From the NCBI RefSeq assembly GCF_022398325.1, contig NZ_JAKEVD010000013.1:1-64000 (forward strand): a DNA stretch of 64,000 bases. Reading direction: 5' to 3'. This DNA is from Shewanella sp. Isolate13 (GTDB lineage: Bacteria > Pseudomonadota > Gammaproteobacteria > Enterobacterales > Shewanellaceae). Made by a program: the position numbers and the translations under genes. Numbering within the stretch: position 1 is the stretch's first letter; each line of letters opens with the position of its first letter. The notes beneath the pieces were generated by a model, which was not told where the DNA came from, did no database searches, and saw only the letters and a list, made by a program, of their open reading frames with translations. This document shows positions 1 to 8,035 of this stretch, one piece after another.

Positions 1-336
1 GCACTACTCTCAGCCTTTGTTTGCCCAGGCAGTGGTCATTTTTATCTAAAGAAACACGCTATGGGTAAGCTGTTACTGTTCACGACCATAACCAGCCTGT
101 GTTTTTTAATTTGGCATGCCTATCAGCGTGCTCAGCTTATCTCGCAGCAGATCTTAAACGGCGAGATCCCGCTTGAGCTTAATGCCATCTATAGTGCCGT
201 GACTCAGGCACCTGTGGGCAATGAGGCGCTCTATATCAATATCGCCACCATGGCGTTTGTTGCCGCTTGGGCAATAGGTGTCATCGACGCCTACCGACAA
301 GGTAAAAGACTCGATGATGCAGAACTGAAGCCCTAG
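1..336 (+). CDS. Small integral membrane protein, 5' end outside window
   Basis: The reading frame is already open at base 1 and runs through the first ATG at 61, so the gene very probably starts before the window and the ATG at 61 is internal. The 111 visible residues begin with a segment containing PGSGHFYLKK, followed by a hydrophobic helix (about residues 22-37 of the visible part), a polar loop, and a second helix ending AWAIGVIDAYRQGK. The PGxGHFYLK pattern is seen in small TM2/DUF5683-like membrane proteins. No function can be assigned. The gene ends before a bidirectional hairpin terminator at 373-402. The open frame is seen directly; the family hint is inference. Confidence 0.7.
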   Translation, partial: ALLSAFVCPGSGHFYLKKHAMGKLLLFTTITSLCFLIWHAYQRAQLISQQILNGEIPLELNAIYSAVTQAPVGNEALYINIATMAFVAAWAIGVIDAYRQGKRLDDAELKP

Positions 337-372
337 TCACACTGGCGTTAATCTCGCTTAAGCTTCAACCAC

Positions 373-402
373 AAAAAAAGGCTACTTTGCAGTAGCCCTT
401 TT
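373..402. terminator. Bidirectional hairpin terminator
   Basis: GGCTACT, a TTGC loop and AGTAGCC are flanked by an A-run on the left and CTTTT on the right. It sits between two converging genes and can serve both. Confidence 0.75.
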
Positions 403-450
403 ACTCTGTCATTTCACTAAAAAGCTAAATTTAGCAATCTAGATCTAGCA

Positions 451-765
451 TTATAAACTGCCGTCGAGCAGTGCTTCGGTTTTAGAGAAATCGTGCTGAC
501 TAGAAGGGTGAGCATGCTTGACTGGCTCAACGTGAGGATTTTTTGAAAAGTCGTAACTACTTGTGGCAGCTAATGTCTTTGAAAAATCGTGACGTGTAGA
601 GATACGCTTAATATCATTTACCTTTAAAGCTGCTGATACATTTTTTGAAAAATCATAATCAGCACGTGCTGCTTCTGTCTTCGAAAAATCTGGTCGTTCT
701 GCCATTGCTGAGGTAGAGATACAGCCAATTGCTAGTGTTAAGGCTACGCTGGTTAACTTATTCAT
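451..765 (-). CDS. Secreted protein with five DFSK repeats
   Basis: I do not recognise this family. The start at 765 is chosen because GGAG lies just upstream of the ATG and a clean signal peptide follows (MNKLTSVALTLAIG, cleavage near SAMA-ER, residues 1-22). The mature part of about 82 residues holds five copies of DFSK at residues 26, 38, 60, 72 and 92. They alternate between (P/H)DFSKT and YDFSKN, giving a unit of about 34 residues repeated twice plus a half unit. The copies use different synonymous codons, so conservation appears to be at the protein level. There are no Cys residues in the mature part and no predicted membrane helix. The gene stands alone between a shared terminator and a 137-base gap. 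Function unknown; a periplasmic or secreted repeat peptide is inference. Confidence 0.75.
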   Translation of the reverse strand: MNKLTSVALTLAIGCISTSAMAERPDFSKTEAARADYDFSKNVSAALKVNDIKRISTRHDFSKTLAATSSYDFSKNPHVEPVKHAHPSSQHDFSKTEALLDGSL

Positions 766-902
766 ATACAACTCCAATCTTATCTGCCTACATTCGCTTA
801 ACAAACAGTCTACGTTATCTGCCTGTTATAGAGAATAAAAAAGAAGCAAATTTTGCATTTTGATACAATTTAAACATAAAAAGCTGAATTTTTAACAACT
901 AG

Positions 903-1379
903 TTACGCTATTGGAGGAGGGGTAACGACATGAAGTTTAAAGGTTTTAACTGACCAGCTTGGCCCGTCTATTTGCTCTTGGCCAATGTTCTGTTTTAGCG
1001 ACAAAACACATGGCGAAGCTAGACCTGGGGCGCAGCTACTGTGGTTAGTGCAATGCCCTGAAGACAACATCTGACAACTTGCTTCACAAAGTAACGCATT
1101 CACTTGCTCGCCAAAGTCGGCGACTAAGTTAAATAAGTTATCGCTAAACAAACTGGGGTCTATGTGAGTATAACTCGCATCATTTGGAGATACGCGGCTA
1201 TCGGTAATGCTGGGCTCACTATTGAGCTGCACAGCAGATTGCTGCAGATGCTGTTCAAACTCTTGCAGATAGGACTGGCCAAACTGATGTAACTGATCGG
1301 GCAATGCCATTGCCGGGGTAAGCAGAAATTGCCCCAGCAAGGAAAAGAGCAATACCCAATGCGCGAAACGTCTGGCCAT
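903..1379 (-). CDS. Exported Cys-rich protein, possibly metal-binding
   Basis: The ATG at 1379 begins MARRFAHWVLLFSLLGQ, a typical signal peptide with cleavage near PAMA. The frame remains open upstream but that stretch lacks signal-peptide character. The roughly 130-residue mature protein is polar in the middle and has six Cys residues between about residues 97 and 124 (spacing CEASC, then CTNHSSC, then C). It ends in PPPIA. A Cys/His patch followed by a proline-rich C-terminal end resembles small exported proteins associated with metal uptake or resistance, such as the DUF2946-like protein at 22125-22415, but the similarity is loose. The ribosome site is weak. A perfect 18-base palindromic terminator at 1475-1505 lies upstream and ends the metalloprotease unit. 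Function not known. Confidence 0.6.
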   Translation of the reverse strand: MARRFAHWVLLFSLLGQFLLTPAMALPDQLHQFGQSYLQEFEQHLQQSAVQLNSEPSITDSRVSPNDASYTHIDPSLFSDNLFNLVADFGEQVNALLCEASCQMLSSGHCTNHSSCAPGLASPCVLSLKQNIGQEQIDGPSWSVKTFKLHVVTPPPIA

Positions 1380-1474
1380 CAATATACCAATTCTGTTGCA
1401 AACTAAAATGAAATCTACTCTGTAGACAAAGCGATAGCGACATAGTTTCAACGACAGCACAAATTTTTAAGATA

Positions 1475-1505
1475 AAAAAAAGCGCGAATATTCGCGCTTT
1501 TTTTA
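1475..1505. terminator. Perfect palindrome terminator
   Basis: AGCGCGAAT followed directly by ATTCGCGCT, with eight A before and seven T after. It terminates the metalloprotease gene reading leftward and is symmetrical enough to work both ways. Confidence 0.8.
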
Positions 1506-1534
1506 TCGAGTAACTCCCCGACTAAATACAGAGC

Positions 1535-3940
1535 TTAGATAGGCGATCCTGGCGGCAGCGCCAATGGCTTAGCAATCAGCTTATGCTTAGCATCCGTAAG
1601 CCCCTTCTCAATACCTTGCTGTAGCCATGCATAATGAGCGGCTTCATAACTACTCACTCGCTTCACCTTACGCTTAAGCTGCTTCACCGTATAAGCTAAA
1701 CGCTCTGCTAACTGAGCTTTCACTTCGGGTCTGGTCTTGGGATCATGCAAAGCCGCTAACAGACTATCGACTGTCACGGTATTCACTCGCATCCACACGC
1801 CCAGTTCTGCCCCAGTTGGAATATCGCTAAATAGCGTGCTCGCCAGCACCTTATCGGTCAACTTAGTCACCGATAGCTGCTCTTTGTCACTCAAGTAGGC
1901 TTGGTTAACTCGGTTGATGCGCTCCGGTGTATAGAGCTGTGACAGGGTTAAGCGGCTCAATACTTCCGCCATACCGAGAGGGTCGGTAATCACTCCTAAG
2001 CCTGAGTCAAAGCTCTCACGAGTCTTATAATAGTTGCCCGCCTTTGGTACCAAGAGTTCCTGTAGCTTCTCATCTACCACTAACACATCTGGAGAAAGTG
2101 TTGCTAACAGGGCTTCTAATGCCTGCTGCTGAATTGCTGGCGCCACATAATGCCAACTCATTCCATCGACACCATTACTATAGCTATATGTGGTGCCGCC
2201 AATCATCTTGGCCGCCGCTGCGATCTGAAAGCGTGTCAGTAGATAGATGGGGACAAACGCATCTTGCAGCTCACCTTGTGGCTGCTCTGCAAGTAAGGCC
2301 TCTGCTGAAAAGTCCGCAATGGCTTTGGTGCGCACCTCGCCGAGTCGAGTCAGCTCCGCCACGGGATCGTTGCCGTTATCCCAAAGGCTGGCGTAGGCAT
2401 TGCTCGCCCCTGCGCTACGTGAGTCAGCCTCACCTATATATCTCAGCCCCTGTATAGTGACATCGTCTCTAAGCTTAGCAAGCCCTTGCGCTTCCTCTGC
2501 GGCAGCTGTGTACTCACCGTAGCCATAGGCCACGGTATATTTATCCCACTCGCCAATACCTTCATCGTAAGGCTTACTGATATCAATTTTGTCGTCATTG
2601 ATAGTCACCATAGGGTGCGGGTAGTCCATCACCGAGGCGTTGTTATTACTCGATGCCGCGAAGTTATGATCCAGTCCTAATGTATGGCCAACTTCATGGG
2701 CAGACAGTTGGCGAATACGCGCCAGCGCCAGCGCCATCGAAGCCTCGTCCGCTGCGGCTCTATCTTCCCAGCCTGCGGTTAGGCCACGGGCGATCAGGTG
2801 ATCTTGGCGCACGCGTTGACTGCCGAGTGTCACATGGCCCTTAATAATTTCACCGGTGCGCGGATCGGTCACTGCCGAACCATAAGACCAGCCACGAGTC
2901 GCGCGGTGTACCCACTGGATCACGTTGTAACGCACATCCTGTGGATCGGCATCTTCCGGCAGTAATTCAACCTTAAAGCCATTGATAAAGCCCGCATCGG
3001 TAAAGGCATCTTCCCACCAGCTTGCTCCCTCTAGAAGTGCCGTTCGAATCGGCTCGGGTACCCCAGGATCGAGATAATAGGTAATAGGTTTAACCACTTG
3101 GCTTGGCGCGCTACCTGGAGTCACTTTTTCTAAGCGATGACGCAGAATAAAACGCTGACGAATATCTTCATCGACACGGGTGCCGTAATCGAGATATTCA
3201 TCCGACAAGTAGCCACTTAAAGGATGATAAGCGCGTGCCTGATAGCCCTCTTCGGGTAGCGCGACAAATGAGTAGCGCAGACGCACTGATAGATGCTTAG
3301 CATCGGGAGTCACCTGAGCGACGTAGTTACCTTCTTTGGCGGCATTAAAGGTCAGCAGCACGTCGATATCGCTGTTGCGCTCGAAGGATTTTACCCCTTC
3401 AGGCAAAATCAACGACTTTGATGGATCTAGCTGATAGCTGCCCTGCTTAGTTCGTTCGAGTACATCGCTAATACCATGTAGATCGTTAACGACTAAGTCA
3501 TTGATCGCCACCAGATTACGTTTACCGGTTACCACTTTGCCACGCCATAAAACAGACTCGGCAAAGGCCTCTTTTACCGCGCGCTGCTCGGCGGCGTTGT
3601 CAGTGTTAGCGCGGTAGTAGGTATTAAGCTGCTTTAAAATCAGATAGGGGCCGTGGCGCTCAAACTGCACCATGCGGGTACGGCCAAGCTGACCTCTGTC
3701 GAGACCGATATCATTGGATCCGACACCATGGGGCAAGCTGGTGAGCATTAAAAAAGGTTGATCTAATTTATTGGCTTCGAGGTAGAGATCCCCCGATGCT
3801 TGTTCATAAAACAGATTGATGAAACCTGTTGCTGCCTGACTTTTCTTAATCAGTGTGGCAGTGTTTGTGGTGGCAGCCACAGCACTGGTCATAGGCACGA
3901 CGGCGAGCGCAATTGCCAGTGCGAGCTTGTAGGGTCTCAT
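1535..3940 (-). CDS. Zinc-dependent metalloprotease, DUF4953/DUF5117 type
   Basis: The 801-residue product starts with a signal peptide (MRPYKLALAIALAVVP, cleavage near AVAA). The N-terminal half resembles the DUF5117 domain of this family (VQFERHGPYL and following). The C-terminal half carries the extended zinc motif HEVGHTLGLDHN at about residues 415-426, in which three His and the Glu form the catalytic site, and a downstream SVMDYPHP Met-turn. This is the metzincin-like arrangement. It should act in the periplasm or outside the cell as a peptidase; substrates are unknown. AAGGAG lies five bases before the ATG, which fixes the start. The gene is monocistronic between its own terminator and the kinase terminator. 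Family assignment is confident, biological role is not. Confidence 0.88.
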   Translation of the reverse strand: MRPYKLALAIALAVVPMTSAVAATTNTATLIKKSQAATGFINLFYEQASGDLYLEANKLDQPFLMLTSLPHGVGSNDIGLDRGQLGRTRMVQFERHGPYLILKQLNTYYRANTDNAAEQRAVKEAFAESVLWRGKVVTGKRNLVAINDLVVNDLHGISDVLERTKQGSYQLDPSKSLILPEGVKSFERNSDIDVLLTFNAAKEGNYVAQVTPDAKHLSVRLRYSFVALPEEGYQARAYHPLSGYLSDEYLDYGTRVDEDIRQRFILRHRLEKVTPGSAPSQVVKPITYYLDPGVPEPIRTALLEGASWWEDAFTDAGFINGFKVELLPEDADPQDVRYNVIQWVHRATRGWSYGSAVTDPRTGEIIKGHVTLGSQRVRQDHLIARGLTAGWEDRAAADEASMALALARIRQLSAHEVGHTLGLDHNFAASSNNNASVMDYPHPMVTINDDKIDISKPYDEGIGEWDKYTVAYGYGEYTAAAEEAQGLAKLRDDVTIQGLRYIGEADSRSAGASNAYASLWDNGNDPVAELTRLGEVRTKAIADFSAEALLAEQPQGELQDAFVPIYLLTRFQIAAAAKMIGGTTYSYSNGVDGMSWHYVAPAIQQQALEALLATLSPDVLVVDEKLQELLVPKAGNYYKTRESFDSGLGVITDPLGMAEVLSRLTLSQLYTPERINRVNQAYLSDKEQLSVTKLTDKVLASTLFSDIPTGAELGVWMRVNTVTVDSLLAALHDPKTRPEVKAQLAERLAYTVKQLKRKVKRVSSYEAAHYAWLQQGIEKGLTDAKHKLIAKPLALPPGSPI

Positions 3941-4048
3941 TCGATCTCCTTGATCCTTGTTGGTCGCTATCGTATTCGTTGCCTACAATAGCCTTTATTA
4001 TTAATGAGTTTGTTTGCTTTATATAATGAATGGCATTTAGCTTAATAA

Positions 4049-4074
4049 ATAGGCTTGCACTTTAGCAAGCCTAT
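4049..4074 (-). terminator. Terminator of the hybrid kinase gene
   Basis: A ten-base perfect stem, ATAGGCTTGC and GCAAGCCTAT, around a six-base loop. On the minus strand it is followed by TTATT. It lies 67 bases downstream of the kinase stop codon. Confidence 0.55.
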
Positions 4075-4140
4075 ATTAGTCTATTTGAATAAGTATCACT
4101 TACCGCCTAATACCCATCACAGATTGAGTTAACACCGGAC

Positions 4141-7100
4141 TTAAGATTTCCTACCGCATTCTGCGATCCAATGGCTCAAGGTATCAAACAGCTCTGTGAG
4201 CACGATAGGCTTAGTAATGTGCGCGTTCATGCCCGCCGCCAAGCTCTTCTCTCTGTCGCCAGACATGGCATGGGCCGTCATAGCAATCACAGGTAACTCT
4301 TCTGCAGAGTAACGCTTACGTAGCTCCTTGGTGGCGGTGAGACCATCCATCACTGGCATCTGAATATCCATCAACACCGCGTCATAGTTGGCCTTATCGA
4401 TCATATCCAAGGCTATCTGGCCATTTTCAGCCACATCTACCGTATAACCCGCACTCTTGAGTAGCTCGGTCGCCACCTGCTGGTTGATAAAGTTATCTTC
4501 AACTAATAACACATAGCCAGTGTCTTCATCGGCCGCCTCCTCGACACTTTCGGGGAGTGGATTTAAGCTCGGCTCATCGGCGAAGGCAGAGATAATCTCA
4601 TCGAATAGTGTTGAAGCCTTAAACGGCTTTTGCAGCAAGGCGAACACATTGGCACCTTCTACATCTTTGTGTATCGGCTCTGCAGCATAAGCTGTCATCA
4701 TCATGATGATAGGCCGTTTCGCCAATCGACCATCGGCCACCATCTCATCGATCTCTTTGATCACCTCGATGCCGTCCATCTCTGGCATCATCCAATCGAC
4801 GAGTAGAAGATCGACAGGATTCTTGGTTAACTTATACAGTCCCTCAGGCCCACTGGCGGCGGTATCGACATTAAAGTGGAAGTCACGCATCACGCTCGAA
4901 TAGATCTGCAGCGCAGTTGGGTTATCATCGATAACCAAGGTCTTTAAGTTACCTAAGGTTTCGGGCACGACTAAAGGTTGTACCTCGGCCTCTTCGGCAA
5001 TCTCAAAGCTGATGGTAAAGCTAAAGGTACTGCCCACACCCATCTCACTTTCTACCTGCATCTGACCGCCCATCATAGACACTAAATGCTTACTGATAGA
5101 TAAGCCAAGTCCGGTACCACCGTATTTACGGGTGGTAGAGCCATCGGCCTGCGCAAAGGCATCGAAAAGGGTCGCCTGCTGCTCTTTGCTAATGCCGATC
5201 CCGGTATCGCGGATCCAGAACTTAAGGGTGATACGGTGATCGCGCTCGCCCACATCTTCACAGCCAAGCTCAATTTCACCAGACTGGGTAAACTTAACCG
5301 CATTAGACAGTAAGTTAATTAACACCTGTCCCAGACGTAGCGGATCACCTTCTAGGATAAGACCTGCGGTCACGGGTGCATAAAGCAGAAGCTCGACCCC
5401 CTTCTCTTGCGCCTTAAGCGCGTTAAGATCCAGCGCGTGATCCAGCACCTTATCTAACGGGAAGGCCACACGTTCAAGCTCCAGCTTACCCGCCTCAATC
5501 TTCGAGAAGTCCAAGATGTCATTGATGATCCGTAGCAATGAGTGCGCCGAGAAGCCTGCCTTTTCAAGGTAATCTTTCTGCTGCGCGGTGAGTGAAGTGC
5601 GCTGCGCCAGCTGCAACATACCAATAATGGCGTTCATCGGAGTACGAATTTCGTGGCTCATGTTAGCCAAGAACTCACTCTTATACAGGTTAGCCATTTC
5701 GGCATCCTGCTTCGCCTCGAGCATCGCCACTTCGTTACGCTTATGACGGGTAATATCCTTGTGAGTGCCCACCATACGCTTAGGTTCTTTGTTCGGGGTG
5801 TACTCCACCACTCGCCCACGGGAAAGCAGCCAATGGTACTCACCGCTCTTACCTAACATTCTAAATTCGATGTCATAGGCACCAACTGGGTTAGCTAGGT
5901 ATTGCTCACGATACTCTTCCACTCGAATACGATCGTCCGGATGGATAAGCTCATCGATGGTCGATACTAAGGCCGGGAATTCATTGACCTTATAGCCCAG
6001 CATCGAATAATAAGCTGGGTTGCAGATGATCTGCTCTGAGTCTAGATACCAGTCCCATAGACCATCTTCTACCGCATCCATGGCAAGGTGATAACGCTCT
6101 TCGGAAAGACGCAGTTGCTCTGCAGACTCGTACTCTCGGGTCACGTCACGCCAGACGGCAATCAAGCCCAATAGCTCACCATGACGGTTATAGAACGGCA
6201 GCTTCAAGGTATCTAGCAGTACAGGTTTACCCGCAAGCTCAACCTTCTCTTGATAGCGCACTGGTGTTCTTTCCGTCAGTACGCGCTCATCTTCGGCGCG
6301 AATACGCACCGATTGCTCATCAGGTGTTAGCGCATCAGAGAGCTGACCGATCATTTCACTCTCACTAAAGCCCAACATCCGTTCAGCCGATTTGTTACAA
6401 CCGAGATAACGCCCCTCTTTATCTTTAAAGACAATCGCTTCTGGGATCGAGTCCAGCAAAGAGCGTAGCAAGGCGTATTCCTTCTCACGTTGCTCAGTGG
6501 TGTCTTTTAGCCGTTCGGTGCGCTGAGCCACCAACTTATCTAGGCGGCGATTCTGCTCCGCGAGGTGGCGAGTATACTGCTTGTTCTCTTCAAAAATCCG
6601 GCTCACCAGCTGGAACCATGGGGCCCAACCGACGGTTATTTTCTCTGGCGGCTTGATAGGCTCGGCCGAGCACTCCTCGAGATGAGTCAACAATCTTGAG
6701 GCTGGGTTGACGAATGAACGACGAGTCAACCAGTGAACGATGGTTACCAATACCGATAACGCCATCACCACCAACACGAAGGTGAGCTCCAACTTTTCCC
6801 ATGAATCTTTAAATAATTCATCGACATCTTGCAGGTAGAGCAAGCGCCACGGAGCATTATGCAGCGCCACCGAGTGAATGTAATAGCCGTTGCGGATCAT
6901 GCCGTCATGGGCATCGAAGAGTTCTGACTCAGGGATCGAGTGCAGTTCTGATGGGATCTTCTGACTGATATGATAGACCCGATTAATATCCGAATTATCG
7001 ATATCGCTGTGGGTCAGAATATTATTGTTCTGATCCAGCAAGATCACCGTGCCGGGCATCTTAAAATAGAGACGAATTTGCTTACGTAGCGATGCCAGCG

Positions 7101-7845
7101 TCATATCTAAGTTGATCGAACCGATAAACTCATCTTCGAGGTAGATAGGCACACCTAAGGTGGTTAATAGCCCTTTACCCGTGGCTTCAACATAGGCCGG
7201 GCTCCAAGCCACACTGCGCTGGGGGTTGTTAGCCGGAGTGACTAACTGAAACTGTTTCTTATTCAGCAGCTCATCACGAAAGCGCTGCTCATCCGACGGC
7301 CACGGAAAGTAAGACATGATGCGGCGTTTAGAGATGTAATAGATAGAAGAGGCTTTAGGCGCCGCTTCATTGGCGACCGGAAAAGACAGAGATAGCTCGA
7401 ATAGCATCTCCAGCTCTTGATAAAACTTATCGCTGCGACCATTGAGAGAACCTGCACCTGTGATGCGCCCCATGTTGGTAAAGGGCTCGCCACTCTTGGC
7501 GTAGCTAGGCTCTAGGGTAAAAAACTGACCACTCTCGTTAAACTTCTCATACTGAGGCAAGCGCTCTTTACGCACCAACTCACCTAATCTGAGATGATCT
7601 ACCGCCACGTTGCGCAGGCTCTTAACCGCACGAATGCTCGACTCGAGTAGTAGATCCACCTGCAAAACATGACGCTCAACCAACTCTTCGGTCTGCTCGA
7701 TCAGCTGCGCTTTTTGACGGTCAAACGACATCCAAGCCGTTGCCAAAGCCATGATGATTACCCCGATATAGGTGTAAAAAACCGCTCTGTTATAGTTCTT
7801 TTGAATCGTTGACTTTAGCTGAAGAGTCGGCTCATTCCGTTTCAT
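4141..7845 (-). CDS. Hybrid sensor histidine kinase, two receivers
   Basis: The 1234-residue inner-membrane kinase has TM1 at about 21-39, a large periplasmic dCache-type sensor (about 45-350) and TM2 at about 354-372. A coiled stretch follows at 420-455, then two PAS domains (about 457-570 and 580-700; the second ends in the PAC-like THKDITR). The HisKA dimerisation box is SHEIRTPMN with phospho-acceptor His731. The HATPase domain has the N, G1 and G2 boxes (NLLSNAVKFT, DTGIGIS, GGTGLGLSI). Two receiver domains (about 985-1105 and 1120-1230) have acceptor Asp in VDWMMPEMDG and MDIQMPVMDG. There is no HPt domain, so phosphate must go to a separate HPt protein. No partner regulator lies next to it. 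AAGGG six bases before the ATG supports the start. The ligand is unknown. Confidence 0.93.
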   Translation of the reverse strand: MKRNEPTLQLKSTIQKNYNRAVFYTYIGVIIMALATAWMSFDRQKAQLIEQTEELVERHVLQVDLLLESSIRAVKSLRNVAVDHLRLGELVRKERLPQYEKFNESGQFFTLEPSYAKSGEPFTNMGRITGAGSLNGRSDKFYQELEMLFELSLSFPVANEAAPKASSIYYISKRRIMSYFPWPSDEQRFRDELLNKKQFQLVTPANNPQRSVAWSPAYVEATGKGLLTTLGVPIYLEDEFIGSINLDMTLASLRKQIRLYFKMPGTVILLDQNNNILTHSDIDNSDINRVYHISQKIPSELHSIPESELFDAHDGMIRNGYYIHSVALHNAPWRLLYLQDVDELFKDSWEKLELTFVLVVMALSVLVTIVHWLTRRSFVNPASRLLTHLEECSAEPIKPPEKITVGWAPWFQLVSRIFEENKQYTRHLAEQNRRLDKLVAQRTERLKDTTEQREKEYALLRSLLDSIPEAIVFKDKEGRYLGCNKSAERMLGFSESEMIGQLSDALTPDEQSVRIRAEDERVLTERTPVRYQEKVELAGKPVLLDTLKLPFYNRHGELLGLIAVWRDVTREYESAEQLRLSEERYHLAMDAVEDGLWDWYLDSEQIICNPAYYSMLGYKVNEFPALVSTIDELIHPDDRIRVEEYREQYLANPVGAYDIEFRMLGKSGEYHWLLSRGRVVEYTPNKEPKRMVGTHKDITRHKRNEVAMLEAKQDAEMANLYKSEFLANMSHEIRTPMNAIIGMLQLAQRTSLTAQQKDYLEKAGFSAHSLLRIINDILDFSKIEAGKLELERVAFPLDKVLDHALDLNALKAQEKGVELLLYAPVTAGLILEGDPLRLGQVLINLLSNAVKFTQSGEIELGCEDVGERDHRITLKFWIRDTGIGISKEQQATLFDAFAQADGSTTRKYGGTGLGLSISKHLVSMMGGQMQVESEMGVGSTFSFTISFEIAEEAEVQPLVVPETLGNLKTLVIDDNPTALQIYSSVMRDFHFNVDTAASGPEGLYKLTKNPVDLLLVDWMMPEMDGIEVIKEIDEMVADGRLAKRPIIMMMTAYAAEPIHKDVEGANVFALLQKPFKASTLFDEIISAFADEPSLNPLPESVEEAADEDTGYVLLVEDNFINQQVATELLKSAGYTVDVAENGQIALDMIDKANYDAVLMDIQMPVMDGLTATKELRKRYSAEELPVIAMTAHAMSGDREKSLAAGMNAHITKPIVLTELFDTLSHWIAECGRKS

Positions 7846-7943
7846 TTACAACCCTTGGTAATACTCTCTGGTGAGCAATCAAAATATGTGCCAAACAGTT
7901 CTCGGCTCGAACCAATAATATCAGGAAGATAGCTTTCAATCAT
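7842..7943 (-). CDS. Possible 33-residue leader ORF of the kinase gene
   Basis: A short ORF begins at ATG 7943, reads MIESYLPDIIGSSRELFG and so on, and ends with a TGA that overlaps the kinase start codon as ATGA. A four-base overlap of this kind is typical of translational coupling. Against it, the only upstream ribosome-binding match (AGG) is very close to the ATG, and the kinase has its own good site inside this ORF. The peptide has no clear membrane helix or motif. It could be a real coupled peptide, a regulatory upstream ORF, or chance. Confidence 0.3.
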   Translation of the reverse strand: MIESYLPDIIGSSRELFGTYFDCSPESITKGCK

Positions 7944-7959
7944 AGCCTAAAAATGTATA

Positions 7960-7988
7960 AAAAGGCCTCAATAATAGTGAGGCCTTTT
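7960..7988. terminator. Terminator of the PIN-PhoH gene
   Basis: AAAAGGCCTCA, a seven-base loop and TGAGGCCTTTT form an 11-base perfect stem with A and T flanks. It lies just downstream of the phoH-type stop codon, reading leftward. Confidence 0.75.
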
Positions 7989-8035
7989 ATATCTGTAAAC
8001 TCCGTCTTAACTCGAGAAAGCTAAAACAGCGCGAA

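Noticed and set aside
2044-2457. 137-codon plus-strand frame inside the metalloprotease gene
   Set aside because: Antisense shadow of a confidently coded gene with low-quality composition.
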